DNA from: Beta vulgaris subsp. vulgaris
Lineage: Eukaryota > Streptophyta > Magnoliopsida > Caryophyllales > Amaranthaceae
Reading direction: 5' to 3'
Assembly (NCBI RefSeq): GCF_026745355.1
Contig: NC_079203.1
Coordinates: forward strand, 5,454,352-5,518,351
Length of the DNA: 64,000 nt
A program made the position numbers and the translations under genes. The number at the start of each line of letters is the position of its first letter. The first letter of the stretch is position 1. The notes beneath the pieces are model-generated. The model was not told where the DNA came from and searched no databases. It was given only the letters and a program-made list of their open reading frames with translations. Of this stretch, positions 21,301 through 32,033 are shown in pieces.

Positions 21301-24300
21301 CAATGCTTAATCCCCCTACGGATTTAGGCAACTCCACTATATTCCAAGCCAAGAGAGATAATGATTTTTTTATCCATGGATCCACTCCAAAGGAATTTTC
21401 TTTGGATCTTGTTTATTTTTTCAATCACACCTTTAAAGAGAGGGAAAAGTGACATAAGTAGATAGGGAGGCTATAAATCGATGATTTGATAAGAGTGACA
21501 CGACCCCCAATAGATAAAAATCTTTCCTTCCATGATTCAAGTTTCTTTACAATTCGATCAATGAGAGGGTCCTATGATTTGATTCGGCCCACATCACTCC
21601 CAATGGGGAATCCAAGATAAGAAAACGGGAGGGAGCTGCCAAGATAAACAAGAGATTCGGTGGCAAGTTTCACCCAAGAATCTGATGCATTGATCCTGAT
21701 TAGTGAAATTTCATGGAAGTTCACTTGCAACTCCGATGCAAGCTGGAAAGGACTTGGTACCTTTTTAATGTATTGGAGGAAAATCTTTGGCGGGCAAAAT
21801 ATAAGTGTTTCATCCGCATATTGAAGATGTCAAACTTTCAAATCGTCGGACGAAGATTTAACTCCATCCCAAAACCCCGATGAGATTGCTTTTTGAATTA
21901 GCAAATTGAGTATTTCAACCACGAGCACAAATAGGAAGGGTGAACGGGTCTTCTTGCCTAAGACCCCTTTGGAGCTTAAAAGGAGGGAAAGGACAGCCAT
22001 TGATAAGGATTGATGAGGTTGCCGTCATTACATATGAACGAATCCACATTCTCCATCTAGAGGGGAAGTTCATTTGCTCTAGTGTCCACTCAAGAAAATT
22101 CCAAGACACGCTATCAAATGCCTTATGGAAGTCAATATTTTGAGCAAAGAAGATGACTTCTTTTTTCGTTTGTAAGAATCAATTATTTCACCTGTAATTA
22201 ACGCGCCATCCATTATCGGACGATCCTTTATGAATGAAGATTGGAGAGGGCCCACAAGGGAGTTAATTACCTGCTTTAGTCTATTGGTCAACAACTTTGC
22301 CACAATTTTATAAAGACATCCAACCATGCTTATTGGGCGAAATTCTTTAAAGGATGAAGGATGATCTATTATCGGTATTAGGGTGATGAAAGCGGTATTG
22401 CATCCATGAGGGAGATGACATGTGGACCATAATTTCTTAATGACATCATAAATATCCTGCTTTATCACATTCCAGACGCTTTTAATGAATTTAAAATTGA
22501 AGTCGTCTGGTCTGGACGCTTTATCGGGGCTACATGATGCACAACCTCAACAATTTCATCAGGTGAGAAAGGCTCAGTCAAGGAGAAAGAACTTGGGATT
22601 TCCATCCCCAACCATTAAGTCGCTTGAAATCCAAGCCTTCCAATATGGGTCTATTGTGGAATTCTTCTTTGAAAATGTTTCTAAAGAAAGATGAAGCTTC
22701 TTTTTTTTTTTTTTTTTTTGAACAAGGTCTTCCACAAGTTTGCCATTAACCATGATTGATGAGATACAATTCTTCCTTTTCCTAATGGATGTCAGAGCTT
22801 GGAAGAACTTGGGATTTCCATCCCCAACCATTGTATACGTGAGTTTTGTGCCCAATAAACATCCTTTCTTTTCTCCCACCTCCACAAATAAGATTGCGCC
22901 TGTTTTTTTTTTTTTTTTGTCAAGTTCTGATTCATTAAGATCCCTCAGATTGGATATCTCATTATACCTTTGCACTTCTTCTTCATGGTACTTAATTTGG
23001 ATTCAATATTGTTGAAGCGTGAGAGTTCCACTGATTGAGAGATTTTTTTGTTGCTTTAAGCTTCTTATCCACAGTCAATGAGTTATCATGAGTCCATACT
23101 GCTTCTTTTATCAGTTTCAAGCATTTAGGATCAATCAACCACACATTTTGGAATTTAAAGGGTTTGGGACCCCAATTTCGGTGATGAGAACTTAGAAATA
23201 ATAGACAATGGTCCGAGAGTCCTCTCTTCAAGAGACACAGTTTCAGGTGTGTGAATAATGAGAGCCATTCCGAATTCACGAAAATTCTATCCAATGTGCT
23301 TCTTGAATTACCACGGAACCAAGTGTAACGGGCATTGGAAGTAATTTCAGTAAGTTGGAGTTGATTGATAAAACAATTTTAATCCTTCATACCTGATTGA
23401 GATAATGCCATGATGCCTCGATCAAGAGGAGATAATACTTCATTAAACTCCCCCATGAGCAAGCAAGGAACATTATTTTCTTTCTAGACTGAATAAATCT
23501 CCTCCCAAACTTTTGCACGTGCTTCAGAAGAGCAAGGATTGTATACACTGATGACAATACAATCCAAGTTACATGACAAGACGAGGCCCCTTAGAGCCAA
23601 TCAGTGCTTTGCAGATGAGAGAAGATTTTGCTTTGAAGAAATTTTTTGACCAAAGGGAAATAATTCCACTAGAGTTCTGTAAGTCGGGCTATGAGCCTAC
23701 TTAATATCAGATTCCTTCTAAATCGTTCTGATGATGTTTGAGGGTATCACCTCTAATTTTGTTTCTAGAATCGAAACAAAAGTAGTATTACGACTAAAGA
23801 TTAGTTTTCAGAGTGCACTTCTCTTTACTTTTGCACCAAAGCCTCTTCTATTCCATGATAATATAATAATTAAAATAACTGTACTGAGAAGTGAGAAAGG
23901 GTGAGAGCTTATCTGGGGATTGAACTCCAGTTCTCTTGATGAGCATTAAGGAGCTCTTCAATTCTTTTACTTAGGTCTGCTCTTGGCCCATTGAAGTTTA
24001 CTCGTAATTTCTGGCCCACTATAATCACGCTATCAGCGTTAATGATGAAGGAGTTTGTTTGAATCCTAGGAGGAGTTTTGTTTTGCGAGTTCATGTTTAT
24101 AGAGGGGGGAAAGGTTAAGATTTATTTTCTCTTTTTTTCTAAAGGTTCTTCTCTCTTATTTTGACATGGGCTCTCTTCAAAGGGTTTGGGATTGTATCTT
24201 CGAACCCAGGAGGGAAAAGGGGCCCAATGCTAATTGTCCCTGAGAGAGTGGTTGTTTTCTGACCAACACTTGGGTTTGAATTTTTTGGGTTATGATTTTG

Positions 24301-27300
24301 ATATGATTGAGCTTTATTTTGGGAGTTACTAATGGGCCGACTTTATTGAAGGTTGTGGGTCATAGAGGTTTTGATCTGTACATGTGATGATTGATTTGAT
24401 TTCCCATCAAAAATCAGAAGGAGAATCTGAGGAGTTGTCATCATTCCACTAGAAAGGTCATTTTCAAAATGGTAGGTTGGAAAGACGGTTGATCATTGAA
24501 GTTTTTTGGGGAAGCGGGAGGTTTTGAGGCTGCTTGGGAATTGTCAAAAGGTTTCATATTTGTCGGAGAGTGGTTTTGAAAGGCAGATAAAACGTTACCA
24601 TCTTTAACTGGGGACCATTTGAAATTGTGCCAATTCATCATTGATCACCGGAGGTTCCTCGTTGTTAAAGTCAGAGACCTGCGATTTTTTTCCGTTCCCT
24701 CTTACAACATGACTTCTAGAAACTGCGCCAGACAGGAGAAAATCTTGGGGAGCTTCCCATGTCAAAAAGTTTGAGCTATCAACCTCAACATCAAAAGCCA
24801 TTTTACAATTAATTTTGAACAGACAATCTGTTCCGATTAAAATCTTTGTAATATCTAAACTTTTGTAGTTGACGGACAGAACTCTCCGAAAGATGCACCC
24901 TGTCTGGTAGAAATTTTCATAGGTTCAAGCTTTCAAAGGGATCTCATATATTATGATCCACATTTTCTCCCTATATAGTTGTACTTTTTGAATTTACATC
25001 TTTAATCCCCATGTACCACCGTTGCAACTACTTACTTTCGATCATAGCCTTCTTATCTTCTTTTGATTTGAAGAAAATCAGGTGGAGGGCCCCCCTAATG
25101 ATTTAATAGTCAGTGACTTGACTCAATTTGAAAGGATCTGGTTTATAATTGAGTTTGAAGATAATGGGTTGAAAGTTATTCCAATGACAATACGGTCTAA
25201 AGTTCATCATTATAAGAACATTTCTTGATTTTTATGAGGCCGATGGTTTCTTCATCCACATCACCAGTTTCCAAGTCGATCTTGGCCTTTTCTACATCTT
25301 TGCCCAAGACCCTTGAGCACATAATTCTGGCACAGTAGATTTCTTTATTGAAAAAGTCTAGTTGGGGTTCAAATTGTTGGAGAGAGAAATAGACATGTGA
25401 TGGTGAGTTAATGTGGCTTTGGTTGGGGGAGGGTGGTTCTTTTTGGTGGATTGCTTGGGCTTCATGGTTGCTTGGGAAAGGTATCTTTTTGGAGCTTTGT
25501 TTCTGGTTCAATGAAGCTTCTTTGTAGGTCTGGTGGTCTCAGAGAGATTTTGGGATTGGAGTTTTGAATGAAGGGTGGCCATGGGGGGTTTTTGATGGAG
25601 TTTTGGAGGCTGGGATGGCTGGTGTGACCGTGTCAAATTTTGCAATTTCAACTTGCAGTCGTTTACCCTCCATATTTTTGGTGTCTTCTTTAATAATAGC
25701 TTGGTGTAGGGAATGTCTTGCCATGAATTTAACAAAGGCATATTGGAAGTGAAGGTTTTTGTTTGAAGGTTCGAGGAGGGTGATGTTTATGATAGGACCA
25801 TATTTTATGAATATTTTTGAGACATCTTCGACATTAAAGGAAGGTGGGAGGATTTTAACGTATGTTGTTTGAGAGGCTAGGGGCCGAGGGTGATGGTGAT
25901 GACGGTGGGAGAAGGGTTTTTTTCTGGTTACTGGAGTCCATTCATGGTGGTTCACTCTCTCACTAGGTTTTCTTATTCTCACTAGAGCTAGTTGAATTTT
26001 ACTTTATCCTGAAATTTTCAAGTGTCACTCTAATTTGGATAATTTTGCTTATGGCTCCTCACTCACTCTTCTTTTCGAGCTTTCTCTACACTCTTGCTAA
26101 CTTTTAGAAACTTACTAACGCTATTTGTTGGCCGGTAATTAGTTGCCAAGAAAAAAGAGGATGATGCATGTCCTTTGACGACACGCGTTGCTAAAACAAG
26201 TATCATAGAAGTTATCATTCACCAAATAGCTAATGGTTGGATTACAAATAAGGACTCAATTGTAAATCACTAGGTGTGTATTACTATATACCCATGGAAC
26301 ATTAATATATGTAGTTTCGACATTAAACAATGAACATGTGCGACATAAGCGATTCCAGAGAGTCCCCGAAAATTTAGAGCCCTAAATACTACTTTTATAT
26401 TAGTTGTTTTAGAGTTTGTGCTACACATTTTTCTTTGTTGGTGTTGTATTCCTTTGTTATATTTGAATTTTTTTGTTGTAAAATTATGATGTTGATTAGA
26501 TTATTTTTTTCAATTTTAATATTAAATTATATTTTTTATATACTTATTTTTTTAGGGGAACTATATTTTTACTTTTAATCTAAAAATAAAGGACCTACTT
26601 TTATTTATGTTGCATAGGGTTTCCTTGATAATTGAATCTCCCCTGATTATATATGAAAATTTCACTTGTTCCCACCAAAAGCCACACATACACCTAAAAA
26701 TCATAGCTAAGCTGCTTATTTGTGTAGAACTCCTTCAATTACATGTAATAAAAAAATACTACCAAGTTCTTTGAGCGAGGTTTGAGGCAAAAAGAGAGGT
26801 CTATCTAATCCAAACATTTATAGTCTTTTGGTTGAGAGAGCATTAATAAAAAGGTTTGAGCTCAAACAAATTAATTTTCACAAGCTACTTATAGCCTGTT
26901 GGAGGTTTTAAAATAGAAGTTTATGAATTTAATGCGAAAATCTCTATTATATAAGGTAAGGGAAGAGGTGTGGTGTCCTTTTTTGAAGTGACTAAAATAC
27001 CCTTTAATAATTTAAAATAATATTTTTTTTATATAAAAAATTGAAAAATGAGAATCAATAAAACTTGCCATATGAATGGAATATGCAATACCATTAATAA
27101 CTTAACAAACTAGATTGACACAATCAATTCACGAAATCAATAGAATCTTCAACCAAAAATAGTTAGCAACATATCGTGATAACATAATATTTCATATTTA
27201 CAAGTTCAAACAATAGGGTTTATTAAGATCTATAATTGTTAAAAAACTATACTAAAGTCGCTGAAAAGAAAATTATTAAATCATCGACCAAATTTTGCAG

Positions 27301-29123
27301 TGACAGTATTGATGAACAGTTAAAAATCATTCACCTTTAATTTAAAAAGATAATAACATCTACAAAAGAACCTCAATAATTTACATCACTATCAAAATAA
27401 TTTTAGATAAAAAAAAATGTCCATTTGTATATAACGAACTACATAAGATTGTCGACACACGCATCGCGTGCATATGCAACTAGTAATTACTATTCTATTT
27501 TAAAGTTAGCCAAATTATTTACCACCCATTACTAAGCCTTATTTTTTAAAAAAAATCTCCCACCAATAAACTATTTATATAGCATTAGTGGTCATTTTAC
27601 CTAATTAAGTATCAACCACCAGAAAACTGTTAATTACCAAATACTTTTACATACACATAAATATAACTTGTCAAACCAGATGAGGCAACCAATTCTAATA
27701 GCTAATAGCTAACCTCCAATTATCAACAAAACTTAAAAAATGGCAATAGCTGCTGAAATATAACACGAACCTGCAATTGATCAGCCACATTAACAACAAG
27801 GGAAGCAGGAATAGGATGAACAGCAACCCATTGTTGATCTTTGAGGACATGCAGGCCTGTAACCCCTTGCTCTTGTAATATTATACTAAGTAATTTCAAA
27901 TCAGTATGAGGTTCCAACCCTAAGGTCAACTCAGGTCTTGGACACGGTGGATAATAATTGGCTTGCGCTGTATATATATGACTTTTTTCTAACCTTCTTT
28001 GTAGATAATGTTTGCTCAGCCCAAGTCCTTGAGAAATTAAGCATAATAATCGTAGCATTAGAGGCCCGATCTCCTTCGCATATGACACAATAGTTTCCCT
28101 GTAATAAAGATTACACATCATCTCAATTAATTAGTATTTTGCATGCATGCATGACGGTATTATATATGGAAACATAAAAAAGATAGCATAAGAGATTATC
28201 TTCTTTCACTACTGACACTAACACCTTGTAAACAGGACACATAGTGCTAGAAAAAAATTCACACACATTATACACCTCATAGAAATGAACTAAACATTAA
28301 GGGGTGTTTGGTAAGATTAATGGAAACGGAATAGAAAGGGTTTGGATAAGGAGGGAAAACGGAAATAATAATTGTTACCTTTAATACTTGTTTGGTATCC
28401 TAGTGAAATGGAAACAATTGAGAGGTTTATGATTGAGGAAGGAAACGTGATTTGTTTCCACTAGAGGATAACAAATGGGGGGATTGTGTTTCCCTCCAGA
28501 AACGGTATTTGTTAATTAACACTCATATCAAACAATTAGAAATGGAAACGCTTATTTAAATCCGTTTCCTACATCAAATTACTCTAATTCCAAACACCCT
28601 CTAAAATTGACATCGAAGTTTTTGGAGTAGAAGAAAAAAAACTAGAGGCGTACCGGTAGTTAGGAGGACTCTGGGGCAAGTTCTGGATGAAAGTAAGATC
28701 AAAAGGATCCCAAGTATGGTAAAAGGCCTCACACCATAAGTCAGTCTTTTTCTTAGTTGCTTGATAATCATCACATAGGTAGTACCTTGAAATCTTCCCA
28801 TCCTCCATATGACAAGTTGAGAAGAACTTAGCCTTTTCTTGCTGAGGTAGATAGAAAAAATTTGTAATGACATTCAGTACATTGTAGCACAATTCTTGGG
28901 AAATACCATGATTAATAAGCATAAAAAATCCAAATTCTTCACATGCTTTTGCTATCTCATGAACTAAAATCTCATTTTCCTTATTCATGTCAATAACTGG
29001 AAGCGAAATTAAGTGAGATAGGTTTGTAAGATTTGGCCTTTTTTCTTGTGGAAGTATGTAATCAGGGGTAACTGAAATTGGATTAACATCATTTACCCAA
29101 TGGAAAGAGGGCATATCTTCCAT
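17931..29123 (-). CDS. 2-oxoglutarate/Fe(II)-dependent dioxygenase, copy B (3 exons)
   Basis: Spliced plant DOXC-class dioxygenase of the SRG1/DMR6/2OGD19-like kind, probably cytosolic, hydroxylating or desaturating a specialised metabolite; the substrate cannot be told. Exons are 29123-28654, 28098-27771 and 18326-17931 (470 + 328 + 396 nt = 398 codons including stop). Both introns have GT..AG ends and keep frame. Residues 1-150 form DIOX_N ([27 protein letters not shown]). [15 protein letters not shown] precedes the iron ligands His221 and Asp223 (EPHTDLKLL). The third ligand His278 ([12 protein letters not shown]) and Arg287-Val-Ser289, which hold 2-oxoglutarate, are in exon 3. Intron 2 is 9.4 kb and full of mobile DNA. 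The last 60 or so residues look unlike the family and make the protein longer than the usual 340-360. Confidence 0.82.
18371..18655. mobile_element. Stowaway-like MITE, TA duplication
   Basis: A 285-bp element with termini CTCCCTCCGTCCCAATTTAT and the complementary GGGACGGAGGGAG, flanked by TA on both sides (18369-18370 and 18656-18657). This is the classic Stowaway (Tc1/mariner-derived) signature. It lies at the 3' end of intron 2 of dioxygenase copy B, 45 bp upstream of exon 3. Confidence 0.93.
19600..20720 (+). other. Nuclear plastid DNA insertion (NUPT): rpoB 5' region
   Basis: About 1.1 kb that does not belong to the surrounding LINE. The right two thirds translate to the N-terminal part of the plastid RNA polymerase beta subunit. 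The left part (19620-20046) is AT-rich, non-coding and consistent with the plastid spacer upstream of rpoB. LINE zf-RVT sequence stops at about 19580 on one side and LINE RT-linker sequence resumes at about 20800 on the other, so the plastid DNA landed inside the LINE. Exact edges are approximate. Confidence 0.85.
20047..20716 (+). pseudogene. rpoB: Plastid rpoB fragment (RNA polymerase beta subunit), nuclear copy
   Basis: Reading from 20047 (ATT where the plastid gene has ATG) gives DGNEGISTI, then [56 protein letters not shown], and after frame changes [10 protein letters not shown] and [11 protein letters not shown]. These are the opening segments of plastid rpoB, about 220 of its roughly 1070 codons. 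In-frame stops at about 20129 and 20240 and several frameshifts show decay after transfer. It cannot act as a polymerase subunit. Confidence 0.85.
23909..25982 (-). pseudogene. LINE ORF1 with RRM domain, broken
   Basis: The N-terminal block (25982-25539) has a basic stretch, then an RNA-recognition-motif fold: [31 protein letters not shown] and [16 protein letters not shown], which match the RNP2 and RNP1 positions. The middle part (25511-24441) is rich in Gln, Ser and Pro. The C-terminal block (24094-23909) reads [20 protein letters not shown] before a stop. ORF1 proteins of this type bind LINE RNA in a ribonucleoprotein particle. At least three frame changes separate the blocks. The start codon is uncertain because the block at 25982 opens with GTG. 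Confidence 0.7.
25983..26940. other. Intron 2 sequence and possible LINE 5' end
   Basis: No ORF of note. The first 100 bp may be 5' UTR of the minus-strand LINE. The rest is AT-rich intron sequence of dioxygenase copy B without recognised repeat ends. Confidence 0.5.
26941..27483 (+). mobile_element. Non-autonomous Helitron
   Basis: It begins TCTCTATTATATAAGG after an A (26940) and ends with a perfect small hairpin (GCACGC-like, GCATCGCGTGC near 27461-27471) followed by CAACTAG and a T (27484). This satisfies the A|TC...CTAG|T rule of plant Helitrons without a target duplication. 543 bp, no coding sequence. It lies in intron 2 of dioxygenase copy B, about 290 bp downstream of exon 2. Confidence 0.78.
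27771..28098 (-). CDS. 2OGD copy B exon 2
   Basis: It begins after the acceptor TTATTACAG and encodes residues 157-266, including the NYYP motif and the H-T-D iron-binding pair. It ends AATTGCAG|GTTCGT in phase 0. Confidence 0.88.
28301..28601. mobile_element. Tourist-like (PIF/Harbinger) MITE, TAA duplication
   Basis: A 301-bp element with ends GGGGTGTTTGG and CCAAACACCCTC, flanked by TAA on both sides (28298-28300 and 28602-28604). Subterminal GGAAACGG motifs appear in both orientations. It fills most of the 555-bp intron 1 of dioxygenase copy B, which explains that intron's size. Confidence 0.87.
28654..29123 (-). CDS. 2OGD copy B exon 1
   Basis: It starts at ATG 29123 (MEDMPSFHW) and ends at a phase-2 donor CTACCG|GTACGC, so an Arg codon is split across intron 1. 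Intron 1 (28099-28653) holds a Tourist-like MITE. Confidence 0.85.
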
Positions 29124-29168
29124 TTGGGATTATACCAATTGACAAATCATAAATGTCGTTAATTCGTT

Positions 29169-29182
29169 ATATATATTTATAT
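29169..29182 (-). promoter_or_regulatory. Candidate TATA box of 2OGD copy B
   Basis: On the minus strand the text reads TATAAATATATATA about 50 bp before the start ATG at 29123. It is the best core-promoter match near the gene, but such AT text is common here. Confidence 0.35.
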
Positions 29183-29189
29183 AGGTAAC

Positions 29190-30102
29190 TAGTTACATAT
29201 TTTCGGCCTTGACTTAGCTTATTTAAATGTGATGTGACTAACTAACTACATCAAGGATTTTCGGTATCATTTCTTCGATGATGTATATGTTATAAATCCT
29301 TCTTGTGTAAGACTATTAGTAAGAAGACATCGACATTAGAGAATAAGCCAAAAAAACCAAAAAAAAATAACGTTGACGGAAGTTCAAGAACCGTGTTAGA
29401 CTACGTTAATATGGGGTACTTTTAAATTAGGTGGCAGGTGGTGTATACGCTATCTTCTTGCCTATATGCCCAATTGTTCTTTTGGGGCGCTTCAGGACGC
29501 GGGGGGTGAAGTAAGGGGTTGCCCAATTCAAAGCTGCTAGATGGCAATTCTAGAGTCCATCTGTTATAACGAACGCAATAAAGCAATAAAGTATTAAAGA
29601 ATACTCGGTACAAGCATTTAACATGGTTCACTAGCAATATTTTAATTATCCTAGCGTCAGATAATTTAAGGCATATTTCAACACCATCAAACCATGTCTT
29701 AAAAAAGAGTGAACAACTAAATCTTCTCTAGTTTTATGTGAATTTATTTACATATATATACATTTGGATGTATCTAAAGTATGTTGTATCCTTTTTACGT
29801 TATAATGTATCAATTGCTCTGAGCTTGAGTATGATGATGGATAATTTGAGAATGTGCAAATTTACACCCGAGTGTAGCATGCAAATCGTAATCTTATGGT
29901 ACACAACAAGATTCTAGATGTGTTGTTGGCTAGCTATATGGGGATGATGTGTGTTTGATAGGACCCTTGGATTCCAAGGTATAAGACCTTCAAAGTGGTA
30001 TTGTGATGAAATGTCTACAAAAAGGTTTAGTCTTCCACTCAAAAAGGTAAAAAGGAAAAAAAAAAATCAAGTTCCACTCGCTCCTCTCTTTCCTTTGGTT
30101 GA
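29190..30102. other. Upstream region of 2OGD copy B, no gene seen
   Basis: AT-rich sequence between dioxygenase copy B and the CACTA element. It probably holds that gene's promoter. A short G-rich stretch lies at 29484-29520. No coding or RNA gene is supported. Confidence 0.5.
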
Positions 30103-30105
30103 TGA

Positions 30106-31802
30106 TACTAGGGGAAAAAAACAGAAGGACTGGGGTGCAAGGGCTGCGTTTTTCTAAAAACGCAGACCTTAATAGTGAAGGGCAACGGTTAGCCGAAAAC
30201 CGCAGCACTATAAGTAATAAAGGATTGCGGTCAATGCAAAAACTGCAGCCCTTTTAGTGAAAGGATGTGGTTAGCCGAAAACCGCAGCCCTTTATGGGAT
30301 TTTTTTTTAATAACTTTAATTTAAAAAGAATTGCTAGGCTAAGGGTTTCTCACAATTTGAACTCCCTCTTCTCTCTCACGCCTCCTTCGTTCTCCCGCTT
30401 CTCTCTCACCCTCCTCCCTTCTCTCTCACCCTCCCTCTTCTCTCTCACGTCCATCACTAATGAAACCGAGCATCATTACAAGAGAAGGGTTTTTTCCTTG
30501 TTTAGAGTTCTATGTATACAAGCATCATAACAACCACTTTAAACCATGGGCCTCTGCTCTACCTACGTCTTCACGGAAACAATTACATGGAAATTGTGAC
30601 AACACCACTAGCACTCGCGACGACCTTCTCCGGGGCCTTCTCCGTTCATCGTTCGTCCTTCTCCGGGTCGAACTCCAGCCATTTTTTTCGTCGTCGAACT
30701 CCAGCAACGACAGCAACAAGTGACAGATTTTTCGTTTTTCAGATCTATAATTTCTTGATCTTTGTTTTGATGAATGTTCATGTAATTTCAGATCTATAAT
30801 TTTTCTCTTTTGTATTTTCGTTCGTTTTTTTTTCATTTTTGTTCATTTTCGTTCATTTTTTTTCATTTTTGTTCATTTTTTTTCATTTTTGTTCATTTTC
30901 GTTCATTTTTTTTCATTTTTGTTCATTTTTTTTCATATTTGTTCATTTTCGTTCATTTTTTTTTTCATTTTCGTTCCCTTTTTGTTTCATTTCCGTTTGC
31001 TTTTTTTTTTTTCGTTCCTTATTTATGTAGAATCCAAGGATTGATATATGTAAGAAATGGAAAGATGGAAATAATTCTTGTATTGTACCCTTCAGAGACT
31101 TTATACCAGAAGAGTAGACGAAGAAGATGAAGTTCATGTTGGACTCCCCATGATGTTCCTGCTTCTGTTACACGAAGTCCAAAAGGAGCAAAAAAGAAAC
31201 AACATGGCAGAGTGAGCATCTTCAATTAATTGAATTACTGTAATTTTGTCATCTTGTAATGAGGAACCGTAGTATTCTTCCTTTTCACTTGTTCTGTACT
31301 ATTGTATTATGATGGAAATAAATATATATTGGTTTTCCTGATGTTATAACTTCCTCTTTTTTACTTGAGTGAAGTATATAGTATCCAAAGATGTTTAAGT
31401 TTATTTTACTGGACTTGCAATTGCGTTAAGCAAGCATAGGTCAGTATTAGCTATTGTAATTTCATCCCTCTCTTTAGTGCTTGAAACTAAAGTTAATCAT
31501 GTTGTTTAGCAAAAAAATGCAAAAAAAAAATTTTTTTTTTGAGTCAAAAGGGTTGCGGTTATGGTAAAAACCATAGCCTTTTGTACAAAGAAGGGCTGCA
31601 TTTGAGGCCCAAAACCGCAGCCCTTCCATATCGGAAGGGCTGTATTTTTGGGCCTCAACTGCAGCCCTTTGTTGTGAAAGGCTGCGGTTTAAAAACGCAG
31701 CCCTTCAGTTTTAGTGAAGGGCTGTTGCGAAAAGGGCTGCTGGCCAAAAACACAGCTCTTAGGGTTGTTTTAACTGTAGCCCTTCCGTTTTTTTCCACTA
31801 TA
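30106..31802. mobile_element. Non-autonomous CACTA transposon, TGA duplication
   Basis: A 1.7-kb element bounded by slightly eroded CACTA termini: TACTAGGGGAAAAAAAC on the left and, reverse-complemented, TATAGTGGAAAAAAAC on the right. A 3-bp duplication TGA lies at 30103-30105 and 31803-31805. Both subterminal zones carry many GGGCTGCGG and CCGCAGCCC motifs in alternating orientation, likely transposase-binding repeats. The interior has a pyrimidine-rich 5'-UTR-like segment (30360-30440) and a TTCATTTTT repeat tract. No transposase is encoded. Confidence 0.85.
30820..31015. repeat. Degenerate GTTCATTTTT repeat tract
   Basis: A run of 10-bp units alternating GTTCATTTTT, GTTCATTTTC and TTTCATTTTT inside the CACTA element. 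It produces false Phe/Ser/His-rich ORFs in all plus frames. Confidence 0.9.
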
Positions 31803-31902
31803 TGATATACTTATAAAAGAAAAAACTTCGATGGTAATTGTCTAACTAGCTAGTCAGATTTTCTAACAGGAGCATATGAAGAAGGTATTATAGAACAGGT
31901 GA

Positions 31903-31935
31903 GAGGAGGAGGAGGAGGAGGAGGAGGAGGAGGAG
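31903..31935. repeat. (AGG)n microsatellite
   Basis: Eleven AGG units just outside the right end of the CACTA element. Confidence 0.95.
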
Positions 31936-32033
31936 AATTTTCTAGAGAAGGAAAATTAATGGAGGAATGTATATATGTTAGGAAATACTATGTTAGAGGA
32001 TTTTTTCCTTGTTTAGAGTTCTATGTATACAAG

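Larger units (their letters stand above)
18737..23880 (-). pseudogene. LINE ORF2 (EN-RT-zf-RVT-RNase H), broken
   Basis: Endonuclease: [10 protein letters not shown] (G[D]FNE-like, Asp changed), [12 protein letters not shown] and [10 protein letters not shown]. Reverse transcriptase: [20 protein letters not shown] near 22330, then RGLRQEDPF (normally GDP) near 21960 and [11 protein letters not shown] near 21820, where the catalytic YADD reads YADE. zf-[21 protein letters not shown] near 19460. RNase [13 protein letters not shown] and [14 protein letters not shown], then [16 protein letters not shown]. Several frameshifts, changed catalytic residues and a 1.1-kb plastid insertion make it inactive. 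Two A-runs inside coding sequence (Lys runs near 22700 and 22910) are unusual. Confidence 0.8.
18737..25982 (-). mobile_element. L1-clade LINE with RRM-type ORF1, minus strand
   Basis: A nearly complete but degenerate LINE inside intron 2 of dioxygenase copy B, same strand as the gene. Order on the minus strand: ORF1 with an RNA-recognition motif (25982-23909), endonuclease (about 23700-23000), reverse transcriptase (22970-21040), zf-RVT (19580-19340) and RNase H (19225-18737). Plastid DNA interrupts it at about 19600-20720. No poly-A tail is seen at the 3' end and RNase H stops early, so the 3' end is truncated. RRM-bearing ORF1 is known from the BNR LINE lineage of beet. Confidence 0.82.

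Noticed and set aside
30810..31130. Phe/Ser/His-rich ORFs in two frames
   Set aside because: Translations of the GTTCATTTTT repeat tract inside the CACTA element.
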